Assembly: GCF_007752535.1 (NCBI RefSeq)
Contig: NZ_CP036426.1
Span: forward strand, 620,001-684,000
Direction of reading: 5' to 3'
Length of the DNA stretch: 64,000 bases
Origin: Tautonia plasticadhaerens
Lineage (GTDB): Bacteria; Planctomycetota; Planctomycetia; Isosphaerales; Isosphaeraceae
A program made the position numbers and the translations under genes. The notes under the pieces were generated by a model that saw nothing but the letters and a program-made list of their open reading frames with translations, had not been told where the DNA came from and ran no database searches. Positions 17,374-25,732 of the stretch are shown in pieces (position 1 is the first letter of the stretch; every line of letters begins with the position of its first letter).

Positions 17374-17553
17374 TCACTTCCGCTTGATCTTGTGGAGCGT
17401 GTGGCGGCGGAGGCGGGGGCTGTACTTCTTCAGGCCGCCCTGGAGCCCCTCGGGGATGCCGCCCTTGGTGTTGACCGAGACGCGGTAGTTCAGGTCGCCG
17501 GTCTCGGAGCACTGGAGCCAGACGTGCTCTCGACCGGCCGATTTCTTCGCCAT
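17374..17553 (-). CDS. rpmG: 50S ribosomal protein bL33
   Basis: 59 residues, from ATG 17553. The core GDLNYRVSVNTKGG and KKYSPRLRRHTLHKIKRK are diagnostic of bL33, a small protein near the E site of the large subunit. The CxxC pairs of zinc-type bL33 are absent: one Cys remains (QCSETGD) and the second site reads KYSPRL. So this is the zinc-free form, which may matter given the zinc-ribbon microprotein next door. It has its own promoter (17655-17684). Confidence 0.92.
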   Translation of the reverse strand: MAKKSAGREHVWLQCSETGDLNYRVSVNTKGGIPEGLQGGLKKYSPRLRRHTLHKIKRK

Positions 17554-17654
17554 GGGTCCTTCTCCCGCCGGCCGGGCCGGGCGGTCCTCTCCTCAAGGCT
17601 AGGGGACGAACAGGGAAGGGCGAGCGATCGGGGGATCGGGTCGCCAAGGGGGCG

Positions 17655-17684
17655 ATTGTAATGGACGGTCGTCGGGGACCGCAA
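17655..17684 (-). promoter_or_regulatory. Promoter of rpmG
   Basis: Minus strand: -35 TTGCGG (17679-17684), 18 bp, -10 TACAAT (17655-17660), about 100 bp before the start codon. Confidence 0.5.
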
Positions 17685-17714
17685 CGTCAGTCAGCCGGCC
17701 CATCGGCGAGTCGG

Positions 17715-18038
17715 TCAGTCCGCCGGGCGGGTGCCGGGATCCTTGCCGGTGGTCGAGGCCCGGGCCAGGACGCGGACGGCCAGGTCGCCGTCGACCCTCA
17801 TCTGGCAGGAGAGCCGGGTGTTGGGCGGCAGGTCGGCCTCCTGGGAGAGGCGCTGCTGCTCCAGTTCCCCCATCGGGGGGGCGTCCCCCTCCAGGACCTC
17901 GACGCGGCAGGTCGTGCACTTGGCCTGGCCGCCGCATCGGTGGAGGATGTCGACGCCGGCGTCCTCGATGCCCAGCACCAACTTCTTGCCGGACTCGATC
18001 TCGAACGCCCCGACACCCTCGACGGTCACGGTTGGCAT
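17715..18038 (-). CDS. 2Fe-2S ferredoxin
   Basis: 107 residues from ATG 18038, with AAGGAG close upstream. A plant-type ferredoxin fold with the cluster ligands C35, C41, C44 (CGGQAKCTTC) and C78 (LSCQM). The N-terminus (PTVTVEGVGAFEIESGKKL) and the VEVLEGDAPPMGELE segment are typical of bacterial 2Fe-2S ferredoxins. Such proteins carry single electrons to oxygenases and desaturases. No partner is adjacent; the desaturase at 4531 is a possible user but this is speculation. The first codon overlaps the putative start of the divergent gene at 18037. Confidence 0.92.
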   Translation of the reverse strand: MPTVTVEGVGAFEIESGKKLVLGIEDAGVDILHRCGGQAKCTTCRVEVLEGDAPPMGELEQQRLSQEADLPPNTRLSCQMRVDGDLAVRVLARASTTGKDPGTRPAD

Positions 18039-19674
18039 GAAACGCTCCTTCGGTGATCGGACGACGGCCCCGGGCGTCGGGGCCGGATCGGCCCCCAGAC
18101 TAACGGCGAGGGCTCGGCGCGGGCAAGCCGGGCGGCGGGGCATCGCGGGGCTGCTGGCGTCGCTGGCGATCGCCTTCCCCGCGGCCGCCGGGGAGCCCGG
18201 GCCGGCGGTCGAGGTGGTGGCGGTCCGGCCCGACGAGCAATGCCGGGCCGTGCTCTCGCTCTTCGAGGGGACCCCCTGGCCGCACCCGGCGGCGGCGCTG
18301 GTGGACTGGAAGCGGTCGGCGCCGGCGGGGGAGTTGAGGTCGCTCGGCAAGCCGCTGGAGGCGCTGATCGCGGCGTTCAACCCGCTGATGGCCCGGGAAC
18401 TGGAGACGCTCGACGGCGCCCGCGTCCTGCTGGACTTCCCCCCCGCGGGGGGCGCCCGATGGGCGGTGGTGGTGCCCGAGGACGACGGCTCGATCGCCGC
18501 GTTGGCGACCGCCCTGGCCCTGACCGACGGCGAGACCCTGCCGGCCGAGGGGCCGGTGCGGGTCGATCGGCTCGGGCCGCCGGGTGCTCCCCTGATCGCC
18601 TCGGGGGCCCCGGGCGTGCCGACGGTCGTCGCCTCCGACCGGGAGGCGCTGGTCTCGGCGATCGGGCGGGGGCCGGTCGGCCGGGAGATGGACGGGGAGG
18701 ATGCCGAACCGGGCTGGGTCATCCGGGTCGACCCGGGCGTCCTGGCCGACTCGGGGTCGATCGCGGCCCGTCGGGCGGGCGAAGCCTTGATCGGGCTCGG
18801 CTATGGCGGCGTCCGCGGCCGGGCGGCGCTCGGGGAGGGGGCGCTGGAGGTCGTCTTGCGGCGGCCCCGGCCGGAGGGGGACGCCGACGCCCGGGCGGCG
18901 GCCTGGGGGGCGATCGACCCCCGGTGGCTCGACCCGGTGCCGATCGACCGGGCGGCGGCGGTGGTCTCGATGGCGATCGGGCCGGGTGCGGACGCCTGGG
19001 GGGAGGTGCTGGGCGTCGCGGACCGGATCGAACGCGCCGACCCCGGCCGCTCGGGGGTGGCGCCGCTCCGGCAGCGGCTCGCCCTGCTGGCGCTGGCCCG
19101 GGGGGCCTCCCTGGAGGCCGACCTCTGGCCGCTCCTGTCGGGGGTGACGCTCTGGATCTCGGTCGACGAGCGGGGCGATCCGGACGGCGGGCTGGTCGCC
19201 CTGCACGCGACGGGGGAGTGGGCCGCGGCCCGGATCGCCGATCGCGTGGCGTCCCGGATGGTCGGGGAGCGGGGCGGGTTAATCCCGATCCGGCTGGAGA
19301 CGGCGAGGCGGGGCGCCTCGGTGCTGGTGGGATGGGGGCGAGATGCCCTGGCGTCGAGCCTCTCGGCCTGGGACGACCCGCCTCGATCGGCCGGGCCGAT
19401 GCTCCGGGAGGCCTGGGTGGGGGCGGCCCCCTCCCGGGTGGGGGCCGCCTGGCCGGGGCGGTTCCCCCGGCTCGGCGAGGCCGGCGGCCCGCTCCGGGAG
19501 ACGCTGGCCGAGGGCCCCGCCGTCGTCTGGCTCGGCTGGTCCGGGGGCGGGACGACCCGAGACCTCGTCCGGTGGGATGGCCTGGACGACTCCGTCCGCC
19601 GCTTCCTGGGGCGGATCCCGGCCGTGCCGACGCCGGCGGGCGAGTCGCCGATCGCGGCGGGGGTGCGGCCGTGA
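18037..19674 (+). CDS. Exported protein of unknown function
   Basis: 545 residues if it starts at ATG 18037, the only in-frame ATG before the hydrophobic region. This start gives a long basic N-region before a signal-like segment (RRGIAGLLASLAIAFPAAAGE) and overlaps the divergent ferredoxin start, so it is uncertain. The rest reads as a soluble alpha/beta protein with repeated Val/Ala/Gly strands (RWAVVVPEDDG, TVVASDREALVSAIGR, ISVDERGDPDGGLVALHATG). I recognise no catalytic motif; it loosely recalls the large secreted planctomycete proteins of DUF3352 type. Its stop overlaps the next start (GTGA), so the two genes are translationally coupled. Confidence 0.65.
   Translation: MKRSFGDRTTAPGVGAGSAPRLTARARRGQAGRRGIAGLLASLAIAFPAAAGEPGPAVEVVAVRPDEQCRAVLSLFEGTPWPHPAAALVDWKRSAPAGELRSLGKPLEALIAAFNPLMARELETLDGARVLLDFPPAGGARWAVVVPEDDGSIAALATALALTDGETLPAEGPVRVDRLGPPGAPLIASGAPGVPTVVASDREALVSAIGRGPVGREMDGEDAEPGWVIRVDPGVLADSGSIAARRAGEALIGLGYGGVRGRAALGEGALEVVLRRPRPEGDADARAAAWGAIDPRWLDPVPIDRAAAVVSMAIGPGADAWGEVLGVADRIERADPGRSGVAPLRQRLALLALARGASLEADLWPLLSGVTLWISVDERGDPDGGLVALHATGEWAAARIADRVASRMVGERGGLIPIRLETARRGASVLVGWGRDALASSLSAWDDPPRSAGPMLREAWVGAAPSRVGAAWPGRFPRLGEAGGPLRETLAEGPAVVWLGWSGGGTTRDLVRWDGLDDSVRRFLGRIPAVPTPAGESPIAAGVRP
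18097..18126 (-). promoter_or_regulatory. Promoter of the ferredoxin gene
   Basis: Minus strand: -35 TTGCCC (18121-18126), 18 bp, -10 TAGTCT (18097-18102), about 60 bp before ATG 18038. Confidence 0.45.
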
Positions 19675-20651
19675 GCGCGGGATCGGGAGGGGGATCGTCG
19701 CGGCTGGTCGACCTGGCCGTCGAGTGGCTGGACCAGTACGCCGGGGAGTCGACCGTCTTCGAGGGCGAGGCACGTCCCGGGATCCGGGATCGGCTCGGGC
19801 AGGTCGAGGGGTATCTCTCGGCGACCGAGATCGCGGTGGTCTGGTTCGGGCCCGAGGCGGGCGATCGCGCCAACCCCTGGGGAACGGCGGGCGACCGGAT
19901 GGCGAGGGTCGAGGCCGAGTTCTCCGGCCGGCTGCTGGCCGGGCCCGAGGATTTCGGTCGCCTCGACGCCGAGCCGGAGGGCGGCCTGACCTGGGCCGTC
20001 GCCGGGCTAAGGGGCGTCACCGGGCTGCTCCGGACCGAGGAGGATCGGCCCCGACTCGGCGGGCTCCTCGACCGGGGCGTCCGGGCCTTCCGCCTGGAGG
20101 GCCGGGTGGAGCGCCCGCCCTCGGCGGAGGACGACCGGCCCCTCCGGGACGAGGAACGATCGGCCATCGGTGCGCTGGCGTCGCTCGCCGTCGCGAACCT
20201 AGCGGGCGCGTCGTCGCCGATGGTCGACCTGGCCGGGCTGCCGCCCCGGGCGTCGGGCGAGGCCCTCGCGTGGATCGAATCGACGGGGGCACCACTCGTC
20301 CCGATCGTCTCGCTCGGCGGCTCGGCCGGGGGGACGATCGCCGGGCTCCGGCCCGGGGACTTCGACCGGCTCCGCTCCCTCGGCGGCGTCGTCGGGCTGG
20401 GGATCGGCCGGGCGTTCCACCCGGACGCGGAGGCCCTCGGCCGGGCGATCGAGGCGATCTCGGCGCGAGGCGGCCTGGACGGGGTGGCGATCGGGACGGG
20501 GTACCTCGGCGTGGAGGAGCCGATCGCGGGCCTCGGGACGGCCGGGGAGCTGCTCGAATGGCTCGCCGGGCGGTTCGACGCCGTGACGGCCGGGGGGCTC
20601 GCGTCCGGGGCCGCGAGGGCGGGGATCGGGCGGGCGGTCTCGGGACGCTGA
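19671..20651 (+). CDS. Degenerate membrane dipeptidase-like protein (M19 fold)
   Basis: 326 residues from GTG 19671, which overlaps the upstream stop by 4 bp. The C-terminal half follows the M19 (renal dipeptidase) plan: PIVSLGGSAGG at the place of the His-containing strand, then SLGGVVGLGIGRAFHPDAEA, then GLDGVAIGTGYLG where M19 enzymes have GIGSDFDG, and ELLEWLAGRFDAVTAGGL. The metal-binding His and Asp residues of active M19 enzymes are mostly replaced, so catalysis is doubtful. With the coupled upstream secreted protein it may form a pair. The assignment rests on pattern order rather than strong identity. Confidence 0.55.
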   Translation: MSAGSGGGSSRLVDLAVEWLDQYAGESTVFEGEARPGIRDRLGQVEGYLSATEIAVVWFGPEAGDRANPWGTAGDRMARVEAEFSGRLLAGPEDFGRLDAEPEGGLTWAVAGLRGVTGLLRTEEDRPRLGGLLDRGVRAFRLEGRVERPPSAEDDRPLRDEERSAIGALASLAVANLAGASSPMVDLAGLPPRASGEALAWIESTGAPLVPIVSLGGSAGGTIAGLRPGDFDRLRSLGGVVGLGIGRAFHPDAEALGRAIEAISARGGLDGVAIGTGYLGVEEPIAGLGTAGELLEWLAGRFDAVTAGGLASGAARAGIGRAVSGR

Positions 20652-20713
20652 CCGGGCCTCGGCCGCAGGCGCAATCACTCCAAGACGTGTTCCGATTCGA
20701 CCCGGGAGCGACC

Positions 20714-21463
20714 ATGCCCACGCCGACGACGGGGAACCCGATGCGGATCGCCATGTGGTCCGGGCCGAGGAACATCTCGACCGCGATGATGCGGTCGTGG
20801 GGGAATCGGGCCGACACGTCGGTCTGCGATGAGCCGCTCTACGCCCACTACCTCCGGGAGACGGGGCTGGACCACCCCGGCGCCGCCGAGGTGATCGAGC
20901 ACCACGAGGACGACTGGCGGGCGGTGGTCGACTGGCTGCTCGGCCCCGTGCCGGGGGGCCGAGCGATCTTCTACCAGAAGCACATGGCCCACCACCTGCT
21001 GCCGACGATCGACCGGGGCTGGCTGGACGGGGTCACCAACGTCTTCCTGATCCGAGAACCCCGGGAGATGCTCACGTCGCTCGCCAGGGTGCTCAAGGAA
21101 CCGAGGATCGAGGACACGGGCCTGCCCCAGCAGGCGGAGATCTTCGAGCGGGTCCGGGAGCGGACGGGGACGATCCCGCCGGTCGTCGACGCCAGGGACG
21201 TGCTGGACGACCCGAAGGGCGTATTGTCGAAGCTCTGCGACGTGCTCGGCGTGCCGTTCGACGAGGCGATGCTCTCCTGGCCCCCGGGGCCGAGGGAGAC
21301 GGACGGCATCTGGGCGAAGCACTGGTATGACGGCGTCGAGCAGTCGACCGGCTTCCAGCCCTACCGGCCCAAGCCGGACGAGGTGCCCCCGCGGCTCCGG
21401 GGCGTGCTGGAGCGGGGGGACGAATTTTATCGGCTCTTGCATGAACACCGGATCCGACCCTGA
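20714..21463 (+). CDS. Sulfotransferase-like P-loop protein
   Basis: 249 residues from ATG 20714 (GGGAG 5 nt upstream). The N-terminal IAMWSGPRNISTAMMRSWGN is the PAPS/P-loop motif of the sulfotransferase fold, and VFLIREPREMLTSLARVLKE is the conserved RxP..S segment of that fold. It resembles bacterial proteins annotated as sulfotransferase or branched-chain aminotransferase-associated proteins. The donor and acceptor are unknown. An aminotransferase gene starts 26 bp later on the same strand, a pairing I recall from other bacteria, which suggests a joint role in amino acid metabolism. Confidence 0.78.
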   Translation: MPTPTTGNPMRIAMWSGPRNISTAMMRSWGNRADTSVCDEPLYAHYLRETGLDHPGAAEVIEHHEDDWRAVVDWLLGPVPGGRAIFYQKHMAHHLLPTIDRGWLDGVTNVFLIREPREMLTSLARVLKEPRIEDTGLPQQAEIFERVRERTGTIPPVVDARDVLDDPKGVLSKLCDVLGVPFDEAMLSWPPGPRETDGIWAKHWYDGVEQSTGFQPYRPKPDEVPPRLRGVLERGDEFYRLLHEHRIRP

Positions 21464-21489
21464 CCCGGGCCCAACCCCACGGATCGACG

Positions 21490-22392
21490 ATGCTCCAATC
21501 GTATGACGAGCGGAACCGAGACCTGGTCATCAACATCAACGGCACGCTCTCCCACCGGGACGAGGCGGGGATCAGCCCGTTCGACTCGGCGGTCCAGGGG
21601 GGGGACGCCGTCTGGGAGGGGCTCCGGCTCTACGAGGGCCGGATCTTCAAGCTGACGGAGCACCTGGACCGGCTCCGGGGCTCGGCGCTGGCGCTGGCCT
21701 TCCCCGAGATCCCGCCCCACGAGGCGATCACGGCGGAGATCCGCCGCACGCTGGAGGCGAACGGGATGCGGGACGGGGTCCACGTCCGCCTCACCCTGAC
21801 CCGGGGGGTGAAGTACACCTCGGGCATGGACCCCCGCCTGAACACGAAGGGGCCGACGCTGATCGTGCTGGCCGAATTCAAGGCGCCGGTCTACGACACC
21901 GGGGGGATCACCCTGGCCACCAGCACGATGCGGCGGCCGGGGCCCGACGTGCTGGATCCGAAGATCCACCACTGCAACCTGCTCAACTCCATCCTCGCCA
22001 AGATCCAGGCCACCGCCGCCGGGGCCGACGACGCGCTGATGCTCGACCCCCGGGGGTTCGTGGCCGAGACGAACGCCACCCACGTCTTCCTCGTCTCCGG
22101 GGGCGTGGTGCGGACCGGGCAGACCCACGCCTGCCCCGAGGGGATCACCCGGGAGACGGTGCTCGGCCTCTGCCGGTCGCTCGGCATCCCGCACGAGGTG
22201 GGGGACCTGTCGCTGACCGACGTCTACCGGGCCGACGAACTGTTCTGCACCGGGACGATGGGAGAACTGGCCCCAGTGGTGGCCGTCGACGGCCGGGCGA
22301 TCGGCCCGGGGGCGGCCGGGCCGATGACCAGGCGCCTGAGCGAGTCGTTCCGGGAGCTGACGGCGCGGGAAGGCGTGCGCGTCGTCGATTGA
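21490..22392 (+). CDS. Class IV aminotransferase (branched-chain type)
   Basis: 300 residues. Fold-type IV PLP enzyme: NGTLSHRDEAGISPFDSAVQ and GDAVWEGLRLYEGRIFKLTEHLDRL at the N-terminus, the PLP lysine in LDPKIHHCNLLNSILAK, GFVAETNATHVFLV, and the C-terminal DELFCTGTMGELAPVVAVDGR. These fit branched-chain amino acid aminotransferases, although D-amino acid aminotransferase and aminodeoxychorismate lyase share the fold. Cytoplasmic. Probably co-transcribed with the sulfotransferase-like gene. Confidence 0.88.
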   Translation: MLQSYDERNRDLVININGTLSHRDEAGISPFDSAVQGGDAVWEGLRLYEGRIFKLTEHLDRLRGSALALAFPEIPPHEAITAEIRRTLEANGMRDGVHVRLTLTRGVKYTSGMDPRLNTKGPTLIVLAEFKAPVYDTGGITLATSTMRRPGPDVLDPKIHHCNLLNSILAKIQATAAGADDALMLDPRGFVAETNATHVFLVSGGVVRTGQTHACPEGITRETVLGLCRSLGIPHEVGDLSLTDVYRADELFCTGTMGELAPVVAVDGRAIGPGAAGPMTRRLSESFRELTAREGVRVVD

Positions 22393-22858
22393 CCGGGTGT
22401 GGGGCTCCGCGGACTCGCGAGGCCCTGCGGAGAATCGAAGCCCACTCAACCCGGCCCCCTCCCCGCTCGCGGCATGGGTAGTTCCCCAAGTCGCCGGCCG
22501 AGAGCCGGTCGGAGGGGCCTCCCGATCGACGCGAATCATGGCCGGATCAGGCCCGATGTGATCCCGGAGGGAGGCGATTTTCTCGTGTCCGTGGCGAGGG
22601 AAGGTTGAGGTCCCGGGTGACGAACCCCCCTACCCCAGGGACGCCACCGAACAGGAAAATGCGGCGTGACCTCCCGGCGCAGCCCACCCTGCCGCGATCG
22701 TCTTCGCATCTTCCCAGGTTTCCAAATGTTGTGTCGCTTCACACGTCGAAGTCAATCGTTGCCGAGCACGGGCGGGGGCGCCTAGAATTCGGGGACGCGA
22801 GGGGGAGCAGCCCCGGTCTTCTCGAATGACGGGCAACGATCGAGCGAAGGGGTGCGAG
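22393..22858. other. Intergenic region, promoter at its 3' end only
   Basis: 466 bp. Short open frames here lack ribosome-binding sites. It holds the promoter at 22759-22788; otherwise I see only a weak GTGT-CGCTTC-ACAC palindrome near 22733-22746. Confidence 0.5.
22759..22788 (+). promoter_or_regulatory. Promoter of the HEAT-repeat gene
   Basis: -35 TTGCCG (22759-22764), 18 bp, -10 TAGAAT (22783-22788), 70 bp before ATG 22859. Confidence 0.5.
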
Positions 22859-24265
22859 ATGCCGAGCGACCGGACGAGCGGGGGCATCGCCTGGGTGGTC
22901 GGCGTGGCGGCGCTCGCCTGGGCGCCCGACGGCGCCCGGGCCGACGAGCTGACGATCCGGGGCGGGGGCCGGCTCAGCGGCGAGGTCGTGCCGGTCGAGG
23001 GCATGCCCGATCAGGTCGAGGTCTACACCCCGACCAACCCCAGGCCCTACCGCTTCCGACGCGACCAGATCGTCCAGGTCGTCTCCCAGGACGGCCCGCT
23101 CGACGAATATCTCCGGCGACGCGCGGAGGTCGAGCCGACCGCCGAGGCGCACCACGCCCTCGGCCTCTGGTGCGAGGACCAGGGCCTGACCGGACCCGCC
23201 CTGGCCCAGTTCGAGCTGGCCGCCCAGTCGGACGAGGGCCACGAGGAGGCCCAGAAGAAGCTCGGACGGGTCTTCTTCGACGGCCGATGGATGACCTACG
23301 ACGAGCGGAGGGAGCTGCAAGGCCTCATCCAGCACGAGGGCCGCTGGATCACCCCCGAGCAGAAGGACGACCTGGACGAGCGTGCCCGGCTCACCGAATC
23401 CCAGGAGGCCTGGGGGCGTCGCCTCGACATCCTCGTCACCAAGTTCGCGGGGGGGGAGCCCGCCGATCGGGACGAGGCCGCCGCGCAGCTCGGCGCCATC
23501 CGGGACCCCGAGGCGGTCGTCCCCCTGGTCAACCGCCTGGGCCGGGAGGGGCCCGAACTGCGGCTGATGCTCGCCCAGATCCTCGGCGTGATCGACGACC
23601 CGATGGCCGCCGCCGGCCTGGTCCACCGGGTGGTCAAGGAGGACGACGCCCAGGTGCGGCTGGCCACGCTCAACGAACTGGCCCGGTCGCAGGACCCCGA
23701 CGTCGTCCCCCGGCTCATCCGGACCCTGAAGCAGGACGACCCGGAGGAGGTCGGCCGGGCGGCCTCGGCGCTGGCGGGCCTGAACGCGATCGAGGCCGTG
23801 CCGAGGCTGATCCCGGTGCTGGTGACCCCGCAGAAGCGGGTCGAGACGGTGCTCGTCCCCAGCCCGCCGGCCGGGGGCGGCATGGGCATCTCGGCCGGCT
23901 TCGGCCAGACCGGCCCCGCGTTCGGGTTCGGCGGCGGGCCGTCGATCCCCGTCCTGACCGGCCCGGCCGTCGCCCCGGGGGCGATCGCCTTCGGCGTCCA
24001 GGCCGTGCCGATCTACCAGTACGCCGCCCAGGCCAACGGGTTCGCCTTCGGCGGCGGGGGGGGCGTCACCCAGCAGGCCCCGCCGGTCCCCCGGCAGGTC
24101 GTCCGGACCTACGCCCACCGGAATGTCGAGGTGCTGGCGGCGCTGGAGCGCCTGACCGGGAAGAACTACGGCTTCGAGGTCGACGTCTGGAACCGCTGGC
24201 TCCGCAACGAGTTCCGCCTCCCCGTCCCCGAGGACCGGCCCGACCGCCTCGTGCCCCAGCCCTGA
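22859..24265 (+). CDS. Secreted HEAT-repeat protein
   Basis: 468 residues. ATG 22859 is preferred over ATG 22826 because AAGGGG lies 6 nt upstream and a signal peptide follows (GGIAWVVGVAALAWAPDGARAD). A small N-terminal domain (LTIRGGGRLSGEVVPVEG, RFRRDQIVQVVSQ) is followed by a TPR-like helical stretch (AEAHHALGLWCEDQGL, then RVFFDGRWMTYDERREL) and HEAT-like repeats (RDPEAVVPLVNRLGREG, DPDVVPRLIRTLKQDDPEEV, IEAVPRLIPVLV). A Gly-rich segment comes last. HEAT repeats are protein-binding scaffolds; the partner is unknown. Confidence 0.75.
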   Translation: MPSDRTSGGIAWVVGVAALAWAPDGARADELTIRGGGRLSGEVVPVEGMPDQVEVYTPTNPRPYRFRRDQIVQVVSQDGPLDEYLRRRAEVEPTAEAHHALGLWCEDQGLTGPALAQFELAAQSDEGHEEAQKKLGRVFFDGRWMTYDERRELQGLIQHEGRWITPEQKDDLDERARLTESQEAWGRRLDILVTKFAGGEPADRDEAAAQLGAIRDPEAVVPLVNRLGREGPELRLMLAQILGVIDDPMAAAGLVHRVVKEDDAQVRLATLNELARSQDPDVVPRLIRTLKQDDPEEVGRAASALAGLNAIEAVPRLIPVLVTPQKRVETVLVPSPPAGGGMGISAGFGQTGPAFGFGGGPSIPVLTGPAVAPGAIAFGVQAVPIYQYAAQANGFAFGGGGGVTQQAPPVPRQVVRTYAHRNVEVLAALERLTGKNYGFEVDVWNRWLRNEFRLPVPEDRPDRLVPQP

Positions 24266-24316
24266 TCGGTCTCCGTCGCGCGTCGACCGGACGGGGGGCA
24301 TTCGCGGTCCCGGTCC

Positions 24317-24345
24317 TTAACCGGCGGGCGGCCCGGGCGTACACT
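24317..24345 (+). promoter_or_regulatory. Promoter of ndh, apparently giving a leaderless mRNA
   Basis: -35 TTAACC (24317-24322), 17 bp, -10 TACACT (24340-24345). The -10 ends only 6 bp before ATG 24352, so transcription should begin at or next to the start codon; no ribosome-binding site is present. Confidence 0.4.
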
Positions 24346-24351
24346 GGGGGC

Positions 24352-25704
24352 ATGCAGACTCCATCGGCAGAGAACGCGGCGACGGGGGCCCGTCCTCGGG
24401 TCGTGATCATCGGGGCCGGGTTCGCGGGCCTGGCGGCCATGAAGGTGCTGGGTCGCCGGGACGCGGACGTCACGGTCCTCGACCGCACGAACCACCACCT
24501 CTTCCAGCCCCTGCTCTACCAGGTCGCCACCGCGGCCCTGAACCCGGCCGATATCGCCTCGCCGATCCGGCGGATCGTCCGGCGGTCGAAGAATATCCGG
24601 GTGCTGATGGGTGAGGCCCGGTCGATCGACGTCGGGCGCCGGGTGGTCGTGCTCGACGGCGGCGAGGTCCCGTATGACTTCCTGATCGTCGCCACCGGCG
24701 CCGGCCACTCCTACTTCGGCCACGACGAGTGGGAGCGGTACGCGCCGGGGCTCAAGAGCATCGAGGACGCGCTGGAGATCCGCCGCCGCGTGCTCTCGGC
24801 CTTCGAGATCGCCGAGCGGGAGCCCGACGAGGCCCGCCGTCGGGCCTTCCTGAGCTTCGTGATCGTCGGCGCCGGGCCGACGGGGGTCGAGCTGGCGGGG
24901 ACGCTCTCGGAGGTCGCCCGCAAGACCCTCGCCCGGGACTTCCGCCGGATCGACCCGGCCCACGCCCGCGTGATCCTGCTCGAAGGCGGCCCCCGGGTCC
25001 TGCTGTCCTATCCGGACGACCTCTCCGAGTCGGCCAAGCGGCAACTGGAGCGGCTCGGCGTCGAGGTCCGATTGAACAGCCTGGCGACCAACATCGACGA
25101 CTCCGGCGTGGACGTCGGCGACGACCGGATCGAGGCGCGGACGGTCCTCTGGGCCGCCGGGGTGGCCGCCTCCCCGCTGGCGAGGACCCTGGGGGCCCCG
25201 CTCGACAAAGCCGGGAGGGTGGAGGTCGAGCCCGACCTGACGATCCCCGGGCACCCCGAGGTCTTCGTGGTCGGCGACCTGATGGCCGCCTCCGAGGGCG
25301 GCGAGCCCGTGCCCGGCGTCGCCCCCGCGGCGATGCAGGCCGGCCGGAGCGCCGCCCGGAACATCCTGAGGCAGATCCGGGGCAAGCCCAACGAGCCATT
25401 CCATTACGTCAACAAGGGCCTGCTCGCCACGATCGGCCGGGCCTCCGCCGTGGCCGACCTGCCCGGCCTGAAGTTCTCGGGGCTCGTCGCCTGGCTCCTC
25501 TGGCTGTTCGTCCACATCTTCTTCCTGGTCGGGTTCCGCAACCGGCTGCTGGTGATGATCCAGTGGGCCTATTCCTACTTCACCTACGACCGGGGCGCCC
25601 GGCTGATCACCACCACCTGGCACGGCCTGACCCGCTCCCGGGCCGCGGCCGCCGGGGCGATCGCCTCGGAGCCGGACCACTCCGCGAGCGCCCCCGAGCG
25701 TTGA
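24352..25704 (+). CDS. ndh: Type II NADH dehydrogenase
   Basis: 450 residues. The FAD site is VVIIGAGFAGLAAMKVLGRR near the N-terminus, then TNHHLFQPLLYQVATAALNP, typical of NDH-2. The NADH site is FVIVGAGPTGVELAGTLSE. HPEVFVVGDLMAA is the second FAD motif and GVAPAAMQAGRSAARNILRQ the quinone-side helix. The C-terminal Trp/Phe-rich amphipathic region (LVAWLLWLFVHIFFLVGFRN) anchors it to the membrane. It passes electrons from NADH to quinone without pumping protons. The uracil-DNA glycosylase gene follows 28 bp later and may share its transcript. Confidence 0.94.
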   Translation: MQTPSAENAATGARPRVVIIGAGFAGLAAMKVLGRRDADVTVLDRTNHHLFQPLLYQVATAALNPADIASPIRRIVRRSKNIRVLMGEARSIDVGRRVVVLDGGEVPYDFLIVATGAGHSYFGHDEWERYAPGLKSIEDALEIRRRVLSAFEIAEREPDEARRRAFLSFVIVGAGPTGVELAGTLSEVARKTLARDFRRIDPAHARVILLEGGPRVLLSYPDDLSESAKRQLERLGVEVRLNSLATNIDDSGVDVGDDRIEARTVLWAAGVAASPLARTLGAPLDKAGRVEVEPDLTIPGHPEVFVVGDLMAASEGGEPVPGVAPAAMQAGRSAARNILRQIRGKPNEPFHYVNKGLLATIGRASAVADLPGLKFSGLVAWLLWLFVHIFFLVGFRNRLLVMIQWAYSYFTYDRGARLITTTWHGLTRSRAAAAGAIASEPDHSASAPER

Positions 25705-25732
25705 GCCTCCCCTCCCCCGGGATCCCCCCCTC

